A program made the position numbers and the translations under genes. The notes beneath the pieces are model-generated. The model saw only the letters and a program-made list of their open reading frames with translations. It had not been told where the DNA came from and did not search any database. This document shows positions 18,914 through 27,749 of a stretch of 64,000 nucleotides of DNA, piece by piece; positions within the stretch are counted from its first letter, which is position 1; the number at the start of each line of letters is the position of its first letter. Where the stretch lies: positions 868,001 to 932,000 of the forward strand of contig NZ_SCNN01000001.1 in NCBI RefSeq assembly GCF_005503535.1. The letters are read 5' to 3'. The stretch comes from Mesorhizobium comanense. Lineage in GTDB: Bacteria > Pseudomonadota > Alphaproteobacteria > Rhizobiales > Rhizobiaceae.

Positions 18914-20310
18914 GCCAGACAGTCGGCGAGGGTGGTCGCGGCGGCGCACTCTTCATTCCGCGGTCGCGCGCCATGATCTGGTTCAACCTCGCGGCGACAT
19001 TCGTCGTCGCCGCAATCAGCTTCGGCCTGGGCTTCTGGCAAGGGATCAGCGCCCAGATGGTCATTCTCTACACGGTCGTTCTGGCAGCCGTCCTCTTCTG
19101 GCTGATCAATTACGTCACCATCATCTTCGAGACCCGCTCCCAACCCCTCGAGGACACCGCAGCCGCGTCCGGTGCAGACGGTGTCTGGGCCGGCAACCGG
19201 GTTCTGATCACCACCATGGCCGTGATGCTGATCGTCTATCTTCTGATCACGGCCACTGTTCCTTCGTTCAGGACCCTGGGCAACCTGATCGCCTTCCTCC
19301 TGCTGGAGGCGATCCTGGTCTTTGCCTTCAAGGTCAGCAATCGTTTCGCCCATGGCCGCAGCGCCTTCATCGGGCTGATCGTGCTGCTCGCGCTGGTCGT
19401 GATCAGCTCCTTCACGATCAACGGTTTCCTCTCCGCGGCCAACATCAAGGCAATCCTGCTGTTTGCGGCCTTTCTCGGCATCGCCTGCGTCGGCCAGACG
19501 CTGGTGGCGCTGCTCGGCGGTCTGGACCTCTCCATCCCGTTCGTGATCGGTTCCTCGAACATCGGGCTGCTGTTCCTTATCGGCCTTGGCGTGCCGCCGT
19601 GGCTAGCGCTTGTCTTCGTGCTGGTGATCGGCGCGGGCCTCGGCTTCCTCAATGGCGTGCTGTCCTATCGCCTGCAGGGCCAGGCCCTCATCCTGACGCT
19701 GGGAATGGGATTCTCGATCGCCGGGCTCGTTCAGATCCTGACCAGCATAGGCTCATCGTTCGGCGGCAATGTCTTCGGAACCGTTCCCAAATGGCTCCAG
19801 AACCTTGCCGCCATGAACGGCCGCACGTTCGGGCTGGCGATCCCGCCGACCATCCTGCTGTGGGTGGTGATCGCGGTGATCGTGATTGTCGGACTGCGTT
19901 ACTCGGCCTTCGGCCGGTACATCTACGCGCTGGGCGGTAATCGCCACTCCGCCAAACTGATCGGTGTTTCCGAGTTCAAATATTGGACCATCGCCTACAC
20001 GATCAGCGGGTTTTCGGCCGCTCTGACCGGGTGCCTGCTGCTGGGCTGGAGCGGCGGCGGGTTCATCGGGGTCGGCGATCAATATCTATTCACAACCCTG
20101 GCCGCGGTCGTGATCGGCGGGACGTCCCTGATGGGTGGCTATGGCGGCTACGGCTACACCGTGATCGGGGTGCTCGTCCTGCAGGTGCTGAGCGCATTCC
20201 TTATCGGCATCGGCCTCAAATACGAATGGCAACAGTTCATTTTCGGTCTTCTGATCCTGCCGATGGTCGCGCTCTACGGCCGCGCCCCTCACATCAGAGC
20301 CCAGGTCTAG
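18910..20310 (+). CDS. Sugar ABC permease with N-terminal membrane extension
   Basis: A 466-residue permease, partner of the preceding one. Its first 150 residues are an added hydrophobic region with about four membrane segments (WFNLAATFVVAAISFGLGF; MVILYTVVLAAVLFWLINYV; then two more). The RbsC-type core follows, with QTLVALLGGLDLSIPFVIGS and the loop AAVVIGGTSLMGGYGGYGY. The two permeases are thus enlarged at opposite ends. Ten bases separate it from the opsin-like gene. Confidence 0.88.
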   Translation: MSQTVGEGGRGGALFIPRSRAMIWFNLAATFVVAAISFGLGFWQGISAQMVILYTVVLAAVLFWLINYVTIIFETRSQPLEDTAAASGADGVWAGNRVLITTMAVMLIVYLLITATVPSFRTLGNLIAFLLLEAILVFAFKVSNRFAHGRSAFIGLIVLLALVVISSFTINGFLSAANIKAILLFAAFLGIACVGQTLVALLGGLDLSIPFVIGSSNIGLLFLIGLGVPPWLALVFVLVIGAGLGFLNGVLSYRLQGQALILTLGMGFSIAGLVQILTSIGSSFGGNVFGTVPKWLQNLAAMNGRTFGLAIPPTILLWVVIAVIVIVGLRYSAFGRYIYALGGNRHSAKLIGVSEFKYWTIAYTISGFSAALTGCLLLGWSGGGFIGVGDQYLFTTLAAVVIGGTSLMGGYGGYGYTVIGVLVLQVLSAFLIGIGLKYEWQQFIFGLLILPMVALYGRAPHIRAQV

Positions 20311-20319
20311 GGAAAGCCC

Positions 20320-21009
20320 ATGTTTGGAACACTCTTTCAGTCCAGCGCCGTTGTCAGCACCGCGCTCAGCGTTGCCACTCTCGCCACGTTCGCCACAGCT
20401 GCCTTGGCGATGTTGGGTCTGACTTGGACGCCCGAACGCTGGCGGGTCCCGGTGGCGCTGTCGGGCGTGGCCCTCTTGGCTTCGGGAATGGAATACTACG
20501 GCGCATCGAACATCTGGCTGGCCGGCCAGCAACTCAGTGCAGCGCCGCGTTACGTCGCCTGGTTCGTGGTTCAGCCGATGCAGGTGGCATCGGTGTTTTT
20601 CTTCGCAAGCATCGCCGGCAAAGTCCCCGTCGGGGTCTTCTGGCGGACGTTGGCGGCCGCGATCCTGATGGTCCTGGCCCGCTATCTTGGTGACGCACGG
20701 ATTTTCAACCCAACGCTTGGCGTGCTGCTGTCGATAGCGTTCTGGCTCTATATCCTTGGCGAGCTGTATTTCGGCGCCATGGCCGATGCGGTCAGCAAGT
20801 CGACGCGGCCAATCCGGCTTGGCTATTTCTGGATCAGGCTGATCATGACCATCGGCTGGGCAATCTACCCGATCCTCCTTTTCGTTGATGTCGTCATCGG
20901 CACGGGACATGTAGCACCGATCATCGTGCTCTACACCGTTGCCGACCTGATCAATCTCATCGCTGTCTCCATGATCGTCCTCGCCGTCGCCGGCGAGGAG
21001 CGTTTCTGA
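20320..21009 (+). CDS. Proteorhodopsin-like seven-helix protein lacking the retinal lysine
   Basis: A 229-residue integral membrane protein with seven helices. Proteorhodopsin landmarks are clear: RYVAW-FVVQP in helix C (77-86), LMVLARYLGDA in D, FWLYILGELYFG in E, GWAIYP in F (179-184) and YTVADLIN in G. The helix-G aspartate is kept (D209) but the Schiff-base lysine four residues on is L213 (codon CTC). The proton acceptor position is A80 and the donor position S91. It cannot bind retinal covalently in the usual way or pump protons by the known route. Opsins without the lysine have been reported. The role here is unknown, probably sensory or structural. Confidence 0.88.
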   Translation: MFGTLFQSSAVVSTALSVATLATFATAALAMLGLTWTPERWRVPVALSGVALLASGMEYYGASNIWLAGQQLSAAPRYVAWFVVQPMQVASVFFFASIAGKVPVGVFWRTLAAAILMVLARYLGDARIFNPTLGVLLSIAFWLYILGELYFGAMADAVSKSTRPIRLGYFWIRLIMTIGWAIYPILLFVDVVIGTGHVAPIIVLYTVADLINLIAVSMIVLAVAGEERF

Positions 21010-21068
21010 AGGCTGTCAATCTTCGCGCCGACCTGCTTGGCGCCCGCGGTTAAGTGGAGGATCTTCCC

Positions 21069-23264
21069 ATGAATGGCTCGGATGTGATCGCAATCGTTAT
21101 TCTCATAACGATCATCATCGCGATCGGTGTCTATCTGCTGCACTGGCTTTATCGACACTCGTCGAAAGACCAGTCGTTCGTTCGCACTGGCTTGGGCGGC
21201 GAGCGGGTTGTGATGGGCGGCGGTGCGCTGATTATACCGATCGTCCACGATATCACCCGCGTCAACATGAACGCGATCCCGGTGGAGATCAGGAGGCTCA
21301 GCGAGCAGTCCCTGATCACCAAAAACAAGATGCGCATCGACATCATCGCCGAGTTTTTCGTGCGGGTCATCCCAACGGAAGCCGGTGTGTCGACCGCGGC
21401 GCGGACGCTCGGCGAGCGCACCCAGAACCCGGCTGCGCTGAAGGAGATCGTCCAGGGCCGGTTTGTCGACGCGATGTCGGCGATTGCGTCGACCATGACG
21501 ATGGATGAAATCCACACCAATCGCGGCCACTACATGAGCGAGGTCGCCGCACTGGCGGCGACGACGCTCGGCTCCAACGGCCTCGAGCTTGAAAATGCGT
21601 CCCTGACCAGTCTGAACCAGACCGCCATCTCTGTATTCAACCCGTCCAACGCCTTCGATGCTGAAGGTCTGACACAGTTAACCGAACAGATCGAAGAGCG
21701 CCGTCAGCTGCGCAACCGCATCGAAAATGAATCGCGGATTGGCATCAAGCTTAAGGATTTCGAGACCGAACAGAGGTCCTTGGAAATCGAGCGCGATCTG
21801 GAGTACGCCCGCATTGAGCAGGCGCAGGCGATCGAAATCCGTAAGGCCACGCAGCTGGCCGAGATCGAGGCGGAAAGATCAACGTCCACCATCAGCATCC
21901 AGAACGCCAGGATCCGCAGTGAGCAGGAAGCCGAGCGCATCCGTATCGCCAAGGACCGCCTGCTCGACTCGGAGCGCATCAACACGCAGTCCGAGGTCCG
22001 GTCGCTGGAGATCAAGAAGCAGCAAGAGACTGAGATGACCGAGATCATGTCGCGGCGCCAGCTTGAGATGCAGAGGATTCAAAACCGGCGGGAGGTTGAG
22101 GCCGAGCGCATCGAAAATGAGCAGCAGGTGAAAGAGTCCGAAATCCGGTCGCGTCAGGAGCTGTCCATCATCGAAACAACGTCCTCGGCCTCGGTCGACC
22201 AGGCCAAGCTTGAAAAGCAGCGTGAAACCGAGTCGCACCGCATCGAGACCGATAAAGCGATCGAGCTGCTCGCCGTGGCCAAGTCGAAGGAAGTGCGCAT
22301 CAGCAACGAACTTGCCGAAGCCGACCAGGAAAAGGCACGGTTGCAGAAGCGCTATGATGTGGATGTCGAACGCCTCAGGGTGGACGAGGAAATTGTCCAG
22401 CTCGAGATCGAGAAGAACCAGAAGATCAAGCTCGCGGAAACCAAGGCGTTTCAGGAGATCCAGGACGCGTCGATCGCTGCCAACCGCCAGATCGACGAAT
22501 TGCGCATCGCCGCGCGGAAGTTCGTCGACAAGTTTGAGATCGAGCAACAGAAGGAAGTCGAAATCGTCGACAAGGAGCGCCTCATCGCGGTGATCAACAA
22601 GTCGATTGAAGAAGCCTATGCCAAAACCGAGGCTGCGGAAGCCTTGAAGAAGCAGGTCGAGCAGGAAGAACAGGTCAATAGCGCCCGTGAGGAGGAAGTG
22701 GCCGGACGCATCAAGCGTATCGAGCTTATCCAGGCGTCGTCCAGGGTCGAGCGGGATGCTCAGCGTGTCATCTCGTCGGCAAAAGCCGAAAAGGAAGCGA
22801 CCGAACTCAGAGCTTTGGCCGAGATCGCCGAATCCAACGCAGCCGAGGTCCGCTACGCCAAGGATGCCGCCGGTCAACGCATGCTCAACGAGTCGGAAAA
22901 CACCCGCTCGGATGCCAGCAGACGCAGCGCCATCTACGAGAACCTCGTCAGCAATCTGCCGAGCATCATCCGCGAGACGGTCAAGCCGATGGAGAACATC
23001 GAATCGATCAAGATCCTGCAGGTCGATGGGCTTCCAGGTATCAACAGTCCGTCCGAAACCGCAGGCGCCGGCAATGGCGGTTCGGGCGGAGGCAATATGA
23101 CCGACCGCGTGGTGAACTCCGCGATGAAGTACCGGACACAAGTGGCGTTCGTCGACGGGCTGATGAAGGATTTGGGCCTGCCGATCGAGAATCTCGGCAG
23201 TGCGGGCGGCATGTCGTTCCGCAACTTCCAAGGGCCTGATGCACCAAAGGACAAGGACGACTGA
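21069..23264 (+). CDS. Flotillin / YqiK-type SPFH membrane scaffold protein
   Basis: A 731-residue protein with an N-terminal membrane anchor (VIAIVILITIIIAIGVYLLH), an SPFH/band-7 domain (about 30-190), and a charged coiled coil of some 400 residues rich in E, R, Q and I. A glycine-rich linker and a C-terminal tail (from about 650) follow. GGAGG, 8 bases before the ATG at 21069, sets the start. Flotillins organise membrane microdomains. Its place directly after permease and opsin-like genes suggests it clusters those proteins. Confidence 0.9.
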   Translation: MNGSDVIAIVILITIIIAIGVYLLHWLYRHSSKDQSFVRTGLGGERVVMGGGALIIPIVHDITRVNMNAIPVEIRRLSEQSLITKNKMRIDIIAEFFVRVIPTEAGVSTAARTLGERTQNPAALKEIVQGRFVDAMSAIASTMTMDEIHTNRGHYMSEVAALAATTLGSNGLELENASLTSLNQTAISVFNPSNAFDAEGLTQLTEQIEERRQLRNRIENESRIGIKLKDFETEQRSLEIERDLEYARIEQAQAIEIRKATQLAEIEAERSTSTISIQNARIRSEQEAERIRIAKDRLLDSERINTQSEVRSLEIKKQQETEMTEIMSRRQLEMQRIQNRREVEAERIENEQQVKESEIRSRQELSIIETTSSASVDQAKLEKQRETESHRIETDKAIELLAVAKSKEVRISNELAEADQEKARLQKRYDVDVERLRVDEEIVQLEIEKNQKIKLAETKAFQEIQDASIAANRQIDELRIAARKFVDKFEIEQQKEVEIVDKERLIAVINKSIEEAYAKTEAAEALKKQVEQEEQVNSAREEEVAGRIKRIELIQASSRVERDAQRVISSAKAEKEATELRALAEIAESNAAEVRYAKDAAGQRMLNESENTRSDASRRSAIYENLVSNLPSIIRETVKPMENIESIKILQVDGLPGINSPSETAGAGNGGSGGGNMTDRVVNSAMKYRTQVAFVDGLMKDLGLPIENLGSAGGMSFRNFQGPDAPKDKDD

Positions 23265-23283
23265 ACGCGGCCCAAGGTAGCGA

Positions 23284-23757
23284 GTGCTTGTCATGACCCC
23301 GCTTGGCAAAAATGACGCGCTGGACCGCCACGCCTTGGTCATGGCGTGCTGGTTGGCGGCAGCCCTACCGGCTGCAATCCTGTTTGACTACGGGTTCGGG
23401 CAGGGTGGCGCACCTTACCTGTTCTGCGGGTTTGCCGCCGTTCTCACGGGGTTTGTGGCCCATGTGATTGTCAATGCGGTCTACGCGACAGGGTTCTCGC
23501 CGCGCGAACTGGGTTTGGGGCTGATTATCTACGGGGCCGGGCTCATCGCATTCGTGATGACGTCGCTCGTCAGCGCGCCCTTTGCGGCGCATAACTTCAT
23601 GCCCCTGAGCGTCGGCTTTATCGTCACGGGAGCCGTCGTGATTTTCTACCTGATTACCCGCTTCGGGGCGCGTCAGGCGTTCGAAGGGTTCGATGCGATC
23701 CGCGACTTCCGTTCGGGGGAACGCGATCGAAGCCGTTCGACGGGAGCTCGCGAATGA
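23284..23757 (+). CDS. Small membrane protein, probable symporter partner
   Basis: A 157-residue protein with four membrane segments (ALVMACWLAAALPAAILF; YLFCGFAAVLTGFVAHVIV; LGLIIYGAGLIAFVMTSLV; SVGFIVTGAVVIFYLITRF) and a charged cytoplasmic tail. The GTG at 23284 has AAGG at good spacing, and an in-frame ATG follows at 23293. The 3' end overlaps the SSS symporter gene by 4 bp, like small subunits that accompany such symporters. No family recognised with certainty. Confidence 0.75.
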   Translation: MLVMTPLGKNDALDRHALVMACWLAAALPAAILFDYGFGQGGAPYLFCGFAAVLTGFVAHVIVNAVYATGFSPRELGLGLIIYGAGLIAFVMTSLVSAPFAAHNFMPLSVGFIVTGAVVIFYLITRFGARQAFEGFDAIRDFRSGERDRSRSTGARE

Positions 23758-25631
23758 CCCCGCTGCTGGTTTCCACGCTCGGCATCATTGCGGTTTTTGG
23801 TCTCTATCTGGCCACCATCAGCGGTCGCCAAGCGCAGCAGGCGTCGGACTTCGTGGACGGCGGCCAGGCTCTGCCCCCCTGGGTGGTGATTTTCGCGGGC
23901 GCCGGGATTGCACTGGCCAGCCTTGGCCTTGCTGACCATCTCGCGCTGCTGGCCACGTTCGGCCTGCAGTACAATCAGGTCGCGGTCGGCTTGATCGTGG
24001 TCGCCCTGTGCGCCGCTCTGACGCAGAAGCGGATTTGGCTCGCGGCCCGGCTGACGGACCTGCGAACCCTTGGTGACCTGCTCGGCGACTATTTCGGCAG
24101 CACGACCCTTCGCATTTTCATGCTCGTGGTGTTGTTTCTCTTCAGCATTCCCTTTGCAGCCATGTGTCTGGCTCAGGCGGGCGCACTTGTAGGCGCCGCA
24201 AGCGGTGCCGATGTTCCGCCCGGACTGGCGATCTGGGCGATCGCTTTCGCTCTCTTCGTGTCGAGCGTCATCGGCGGCTGGCGCGGCATTGCCTATGTCG
24301 TTGCAGCCCAATCCCTGCTGGTGATCGTCCTGGTCATGTTTTTCGGCGGTTTCACAGGCTTCACGGTTGAGAAACTGGCATTCGCAGCTGGTGGTATTTG
24401 GACAAGCGCCGGCATCCTCCCGGACAAGATTCCGGGGGTCATCCAGTTCACGGCTGGGATCGGCAAGGCACCGCCGATTGGAGGCATCTGGACGGCCTTT
24501 GCGGGCTTGACCTTCGCGCTGTCACTGGCAGGGATCGCCATCAGTCCGGGCTTCAGCTTCCTCGGCATCACCAGCAAACCGCATCGCGCCTTTGCCTTCA
24601 GCCAGGTGTGGATGATTGCAGGCGTCACGGCCGGCGCGCTCATGCTCGTCGGGCCGGTTCTTGCCGCAGAGATCGCTTCCGGTGAATCCTTGACCGCCTT
24701 CATGTCACGGCTGGCCACAATTGATCAGATGGCCGGTGTCGGCTTTGCCGTGCTGTTGGTGGGATCAGCTCTTATTGCCATTGCTTTTTTCGCCGGGTCA
24801 GGCGCCTGCGTCTGCACGATCGAGCTCACCTCCCGTTATCTTGTGCCGGGCATGGACCCGCGTACGATAAGGTTTGCGGCTCGTGTGGCTCTGGCTGCTG
24901 TCTATGCAGCTGTCGCTGTGATCGCGAGTTACGCGCCGCTGAGCGCGACGATCTTTTCGTCCCTTACGCTCAGCCTCTCGGTCCAGCTCCTGCCGGCTGT
25001 TTTGGGCCTCTGCTGGGTGCGGTGGATCAGTCGCAGCGGCGTGCTCACCGGCCTCATCGTTGGAACTCTCTTCGTAGTGTTTACCGAGAGCTTTGGCCTG
25101 ATCCTGTTCGAGCGGCTGTTCGTCGAGCTGCCGTGGGGTCGCTGGCCCCTGTCGATGCACTCGGCCGGATGGGGGCTGATTGCGAACTTTGCAGCCTGTC
25201 TGTTGGTGTCCCTGTTTACGCGAAGCGATGCGGGAAGGGATCGCCGGGACCGCCTGCACGAAGCGTTTGAGGAAAGCGAGCCGGCCCGGCTCGGCAGCCC
25301 CGCCGCGACAACCGCGAAATGGTCACTGACCTTGCTGTGGGCTTTCTTCGCCCTTGGGCCTGGCGCGATCCTTGGCAACACATTTTTCAGCGAGCCCATC
25401 TTTGCCGGCACCGTCGTGGCGCCAGGCGTGCCGTCCCTCCTGATCTGGCAGGTCCTGTTCTGGTTCGTGGGCATCTTCATAGTCTGGTGGCTGGCCTACC
25501 GGGGGCGGTTGTCCGTCATCGATGATCTGCCGCGCTGCAGGATCAAGCTCGTGCCAGACCCAAATCCCCTGTTTGAGCCCATCACCACACCCTGGATCGC
25601 TCGGCTCCTCAACCGAGTGACCGGCCGCTAG
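23754..25631 (+). CDS. Sodium:solute symporter (SSS/SLC5 family)
   Basis: A 625-residue carrier with about 13-14 membrane segments. LLVSTLGIIAVFGLYLATIS at the N terminus, DLRTLGDLLGDYFGSTTLRI and the following GxxxxxAxxAQAGALVGAAS region are SSS-like, comparable to acetate/proline-type carriers. It is the last gene of the operon before the LysR gene, giving the locus two uptake routes, one ATP-driven and one ion-driven. The substrate may be the acid metabolised by the downstream CoA pathway. Confidence 0.85.
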   Translation: MTPLLVSTLGIIAVFGLYLATISGRQAQQASDFVDGGQALPPWVVIFAGAGIALASLGLADHLALLATFGLQYNQVAVGLIVVALCAALTQKRIWLAARLTDLRTLGDLLGDYFGSTTLRIFMLVVLFLFSIPFAAMCLAQAGALVGAASGADVPPGLAIWAIAFALFVSSVIGGWRGIAYVVAAQSLLVIVLVMFFGGFTGFTVEKLAFAAGGIWTSAGILPDKIPGVIQFTAGIGKAPPIGGIWTAFAGLTFALSLAGIAISPGFSFLGITSKPHRAFAFSQVWMIAGVTAGALMLVGPVLAAEIASGESLTAFMSRLATIDQMAGVGFAVLLVGSALIAIAFFAGSGACVCTIELTSRYLVPGMDPRTIRFAARVALAAVYAAVAVIASYAPLSATIFSSLTLSLSVQLLPAVLGLCWVRWISRSGVLTGLIVGTLFVVFTESFGLILFERLFVELPWGRWPLSMHSAGWGLIANFAACLLVSLFTRSDAGRDRRDRLHEAFEESEPARLGSPAATTAKWSLTLLWAFFALGPGAILGNTFFSEPIFAGTVVAPGVPSLLIWQVLFWFVGIFIVWWLAYRGRLSVIDDLPRCRIKLVPDPNPLFEPITTPWIARLLNRVTGR

Positions 25632-25640
25632 GGGGCTCAT

Positions 25641-26591
25641 GTGGACGGCATCGATCTCAGGCGCTTGCGGTATTTCATAGCGGTCTGCGAGCATGGCGGG
25701 TTTTCCCGGGCGTCTCAATCGATTGGCGTGGCGCAGCCATCGCTCACCCGCCAGATCAAGCTGCTTGAAAAGGAAGTCGGAATAGCCTTGATCACCCGCA
25801 GCGGTCGTGGCGCCGAGCCCACCGCCGAAGGGCGGTTTCTTCTCGGCCAGTCGCGCATGCACATTGACGGCTTGGACGACGCGGTCCGGGAGATGCGTCA
25901 ACGCTCGAATGGAATGAGAGGCGAGATATCGCTTGGCATCTGCCCGACCATAGCGTCGCTGTTTCTTGAACACATCCGTGCCTTTGTCGGGTCTCAGTAT
26001 CAAGGCGTGACCCTGAATGTGGTCGAAGCTTACAGCGGTGACCTTGCCAGCCTGATGCGCGGCGGAAGGCTTGACGCGGCGCTCACGTATCGGCCGACCT
26101 CATCAGAGGGGCTTGATATTCTGGATCTGTTTTCCGAGCGGCTCGTGCTGGTCACCTCGTATTCGAGTGCCAAGCTCGAAGCCCCACGCCAGCTCATCGA
26201 CATCAGTAAACTTAAGCTCATCCTTCCCAGCGAAATCCACGAGTTGAGGCGGATAATCGACCGGGTCTACCGCGTCAGGAATATCCCGCTCAAGCCAGAG
26301 CTGGAGCTCGATTCCCTCGGCGCGGTCAAAGCTGTCATCGGGGACAAATCCACGCAGTACGCAACCATCCTGCCTCACTCCAGCGTGGCCCGCGAGCTGG
26401 CTCAAAACATGTTGAGTGCCGCTCCGATCGCCGATCGGGACATGACGCGTACCATTGCGGTGGTCCGGCCGCAGGACAGGCTTTCACAGCATGACCTGCT
26501 CCCCGTCCTGATCGACGAAGTTTGCCGGCTGGCGCAGCGGCTGAAGAAATCCCTTGGAAGCGCGCGCGTCACGTCCTCGGCCCAGAGTTAG
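25641..26591 (+). CDS. LysR-family transcriptional regulator
   Basis: A 316-residue regulator starting at GTG (MDGIDLRRLRYFIAVCEHGG). The winged HTH is FSRASQSIGVAQPSLTRQIK, followed by the linker helix and a periplasmic-binding-type effector domain. It begins 9 bp after the symporter stop, so it is probably co-transcribed with the transport operon. A second LysR gene follows; the two share only family-level similarity. Confidence 0.92.
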   Translation: MDGIDLRRLRYFIAVCEHGGFSRASQSIGVAQPSLTRQIKLLEKEVGIALITRSGRGAEPTAEGRFLLGQSRMHIDGLDDAVREMRQRSNGMRGEISLGICPTIASLFLEHIRAFVGSQYQGVTLNVVEAYSGDLASLMRGGRLDAALTYRPTSSEGLDILDLFSERLVLVTSYSSAKLEAPRQLIDISKLKLILPSEIHELRRIIDRVYRVRNIPLKPELELDSLGAVKAVIGDKSTQYATILPHSSVARELAQNMLSAAPIADRDMTRTIAVVRPQDRLSQHDLLPVLIDEVCRLAQRLKKSLGSARVTSSAQS

Positions 26592-26620
26592 AATAAGTTG
26601 GCGATCGAGGCATTGCCTCA

Positions 26621-26635
26621 ATAACAAAATGTTAT
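26621..26635. promoter_or_regulatory. LysR-type operator, perfect dyad
   Basis: ATAAC-AAAAT-GTTAT is a perfect 5-bp dyad with the T-N11-A pattern of LysR sites. It lies 20 bp before the second LysR gene. A 12-of-15 match is found upstream of the CoA-transferase gene. Confidence 0.6.
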
Positions 26636-26654
26636 ACGGTAGCCTTCCATTCCA

Positions 26655-27632
26655 ATGCAGGGAGCCGGATTGGACCTCCGTCAGCTTAAATACTTCTCCA
26701 AGGTCGTTGAAAGCGGATCCTTCTCAAAGGCCGCCACTCAACTGCACGTGGCGCAGCCAGCGCTGAGCCAGCATGTGCGGCACATGGAGGAAGAGCTCGG
26801 CTTGGCGCTGCTGCATCGCGGTCCGCATGGTGTTAGCACAACCGAAGCCGGCACGCGTCTCATGGTTCACGCGAAGCGCATTCTTGCCGAGTTTGCAGAA
26901 ATAACCGACAGCGTCAGGGGAGCGGCGATCGCCCCTCGTGGCGAGGTCCGGTTCGGGTTGCCCGGCACCGTCAGCGAGCTGATGGCTGCACCGCTTATCG
27001 AGGCAGCCCGCGAGCGGTTTCCCGAGGTGCGTATTCGCATCGTCGAAGCGATGAGCGGCTACATTCTCGAATGGCTCAAACGTGGCGAAGTCGACCTGGC
27101 AATGATCTACGCCACATCGGATCCGCGAGGGTTGGCGGTGCATCACGGCCTGTCTGAGGAAATCTGTCTCTTTGCCAGCACGGCGATGCCGGGCATTGAT
27201 GCCTTCCCTGGCTCGTCGGTAGAACTGCGCGACGTCGCCAGTCTGCCGCTGGTCGTTCCAGGGCCCGGACATGGGCTGAGAGAGTTGATCGACGCGGTGG
27301 CCATCTCCGTGCAGGCCGTGATCAATCCAGCCATTGAGATCGATTCCTATACTCAGATCAAACGGCTGGTGACCCGTGGCATCGGCTACGGCATCCTGCC
27401 AAGAATGGCGATCAACACGGAATCGCAGGCCGGGCTGTTCCGGGCTTGGAGTTTCAAAACCCCGGCCATCACCCGGAAAGTCTATCTTGCCTATTCCACC
27501 GAGCGGCCTTTGCAGACAGCGCCACGGGCCGTCGGACAGCTCTCGTGGGAAATCCTCCGGCAGCTGGTGCGCGACCAGGTGTGGAGTGCGGACCTGACCG
27601 ACGAAACGCAGCGCCCGGATCTTTTCGGCTAA
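26655..27632 (+). CDS. LysR-family transcriptional regulator (CoA-pathway candidate regulator)
   Basis: A 325-residue LysR protein (LDLRQLKYFSKVVESGSFSK; HTH AATQLHVAQPALSQHVRHME). The C-terminal effector domain resembles those sensing small organic acids. The ATG at 26655 lacks a clear ribosome site. Operator-like dyads lie before it and before the CoA-transferase gene 118 bp downstream, which makes it the likely activator of the 27750-34602 operon and of itself. Confidence 0.92.
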   Translation: MQGAGLDLRQLKYFSKVVESGSFSKAATQLHVAQPALSQHVRHMEEELGLALLHRGPHGVSTTEAGTRLMVHAKRILAEFAEITDSVRGAAIAPRGEVRFGLPGTVSELMAAPLIEAARERFPEVRIRIVEAMSGYILEWLKRGEVDLAMIYATSDPRGLAVHHGLSEEICLFASTAMPGIDAFPGSSVELRDVASLPLVVPGPGHGLRELIDAVAISVQAVINPAIEIDSYTQIKRLVTRGIGYGILPRMAINTESQAGLFRAWSFKTPAITRKVYLAYSTERPLQTAPRAVGQLSWEILRQLVRDQVWSADLTDETQRPDLFG

Positions 27633-27675
27633 GCCTTACTTGCCACGGCGAGTGTACCGTTTCGCTATACCTCCC

Positions 27676-27690
27676 ATTACAAAACGCTAT
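27676..27690. promoter_or_regulatory. LysR-type operator, second copy
   Basis: ATTACAAAACGCTAT matches ATAACAAAATGTTAT (26621) at 12 of 15 positions and keeps the A/T ends. It is 60 bp before the CoA-transferase start, a typical activator position. TTTCGCTATAC just upstream (27660-27670) may be an additional half-site. Confidence 0.55.
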
Positions 27691-27749
27691 TTGACGGAGG
27701 CACCCCTTCCGGTGCGAAGGTATCCCAAAAGCAGCATAAGGAGCGAGCC

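Noticed and set aside
20944..20958. Loss of the opsin lysine as a sequencing error
   Set aside because: The codon is CTC, more than one base from AAA/AAG, the frame is intact, and two other functional positions are also replaced.
21879..23342. 487-codon minus-strand open frame
   Set aside because: Mirror of the flotillin coiled coil (leucine/aspartate-rich because sense codons are glutamate- and glutamine-rich).
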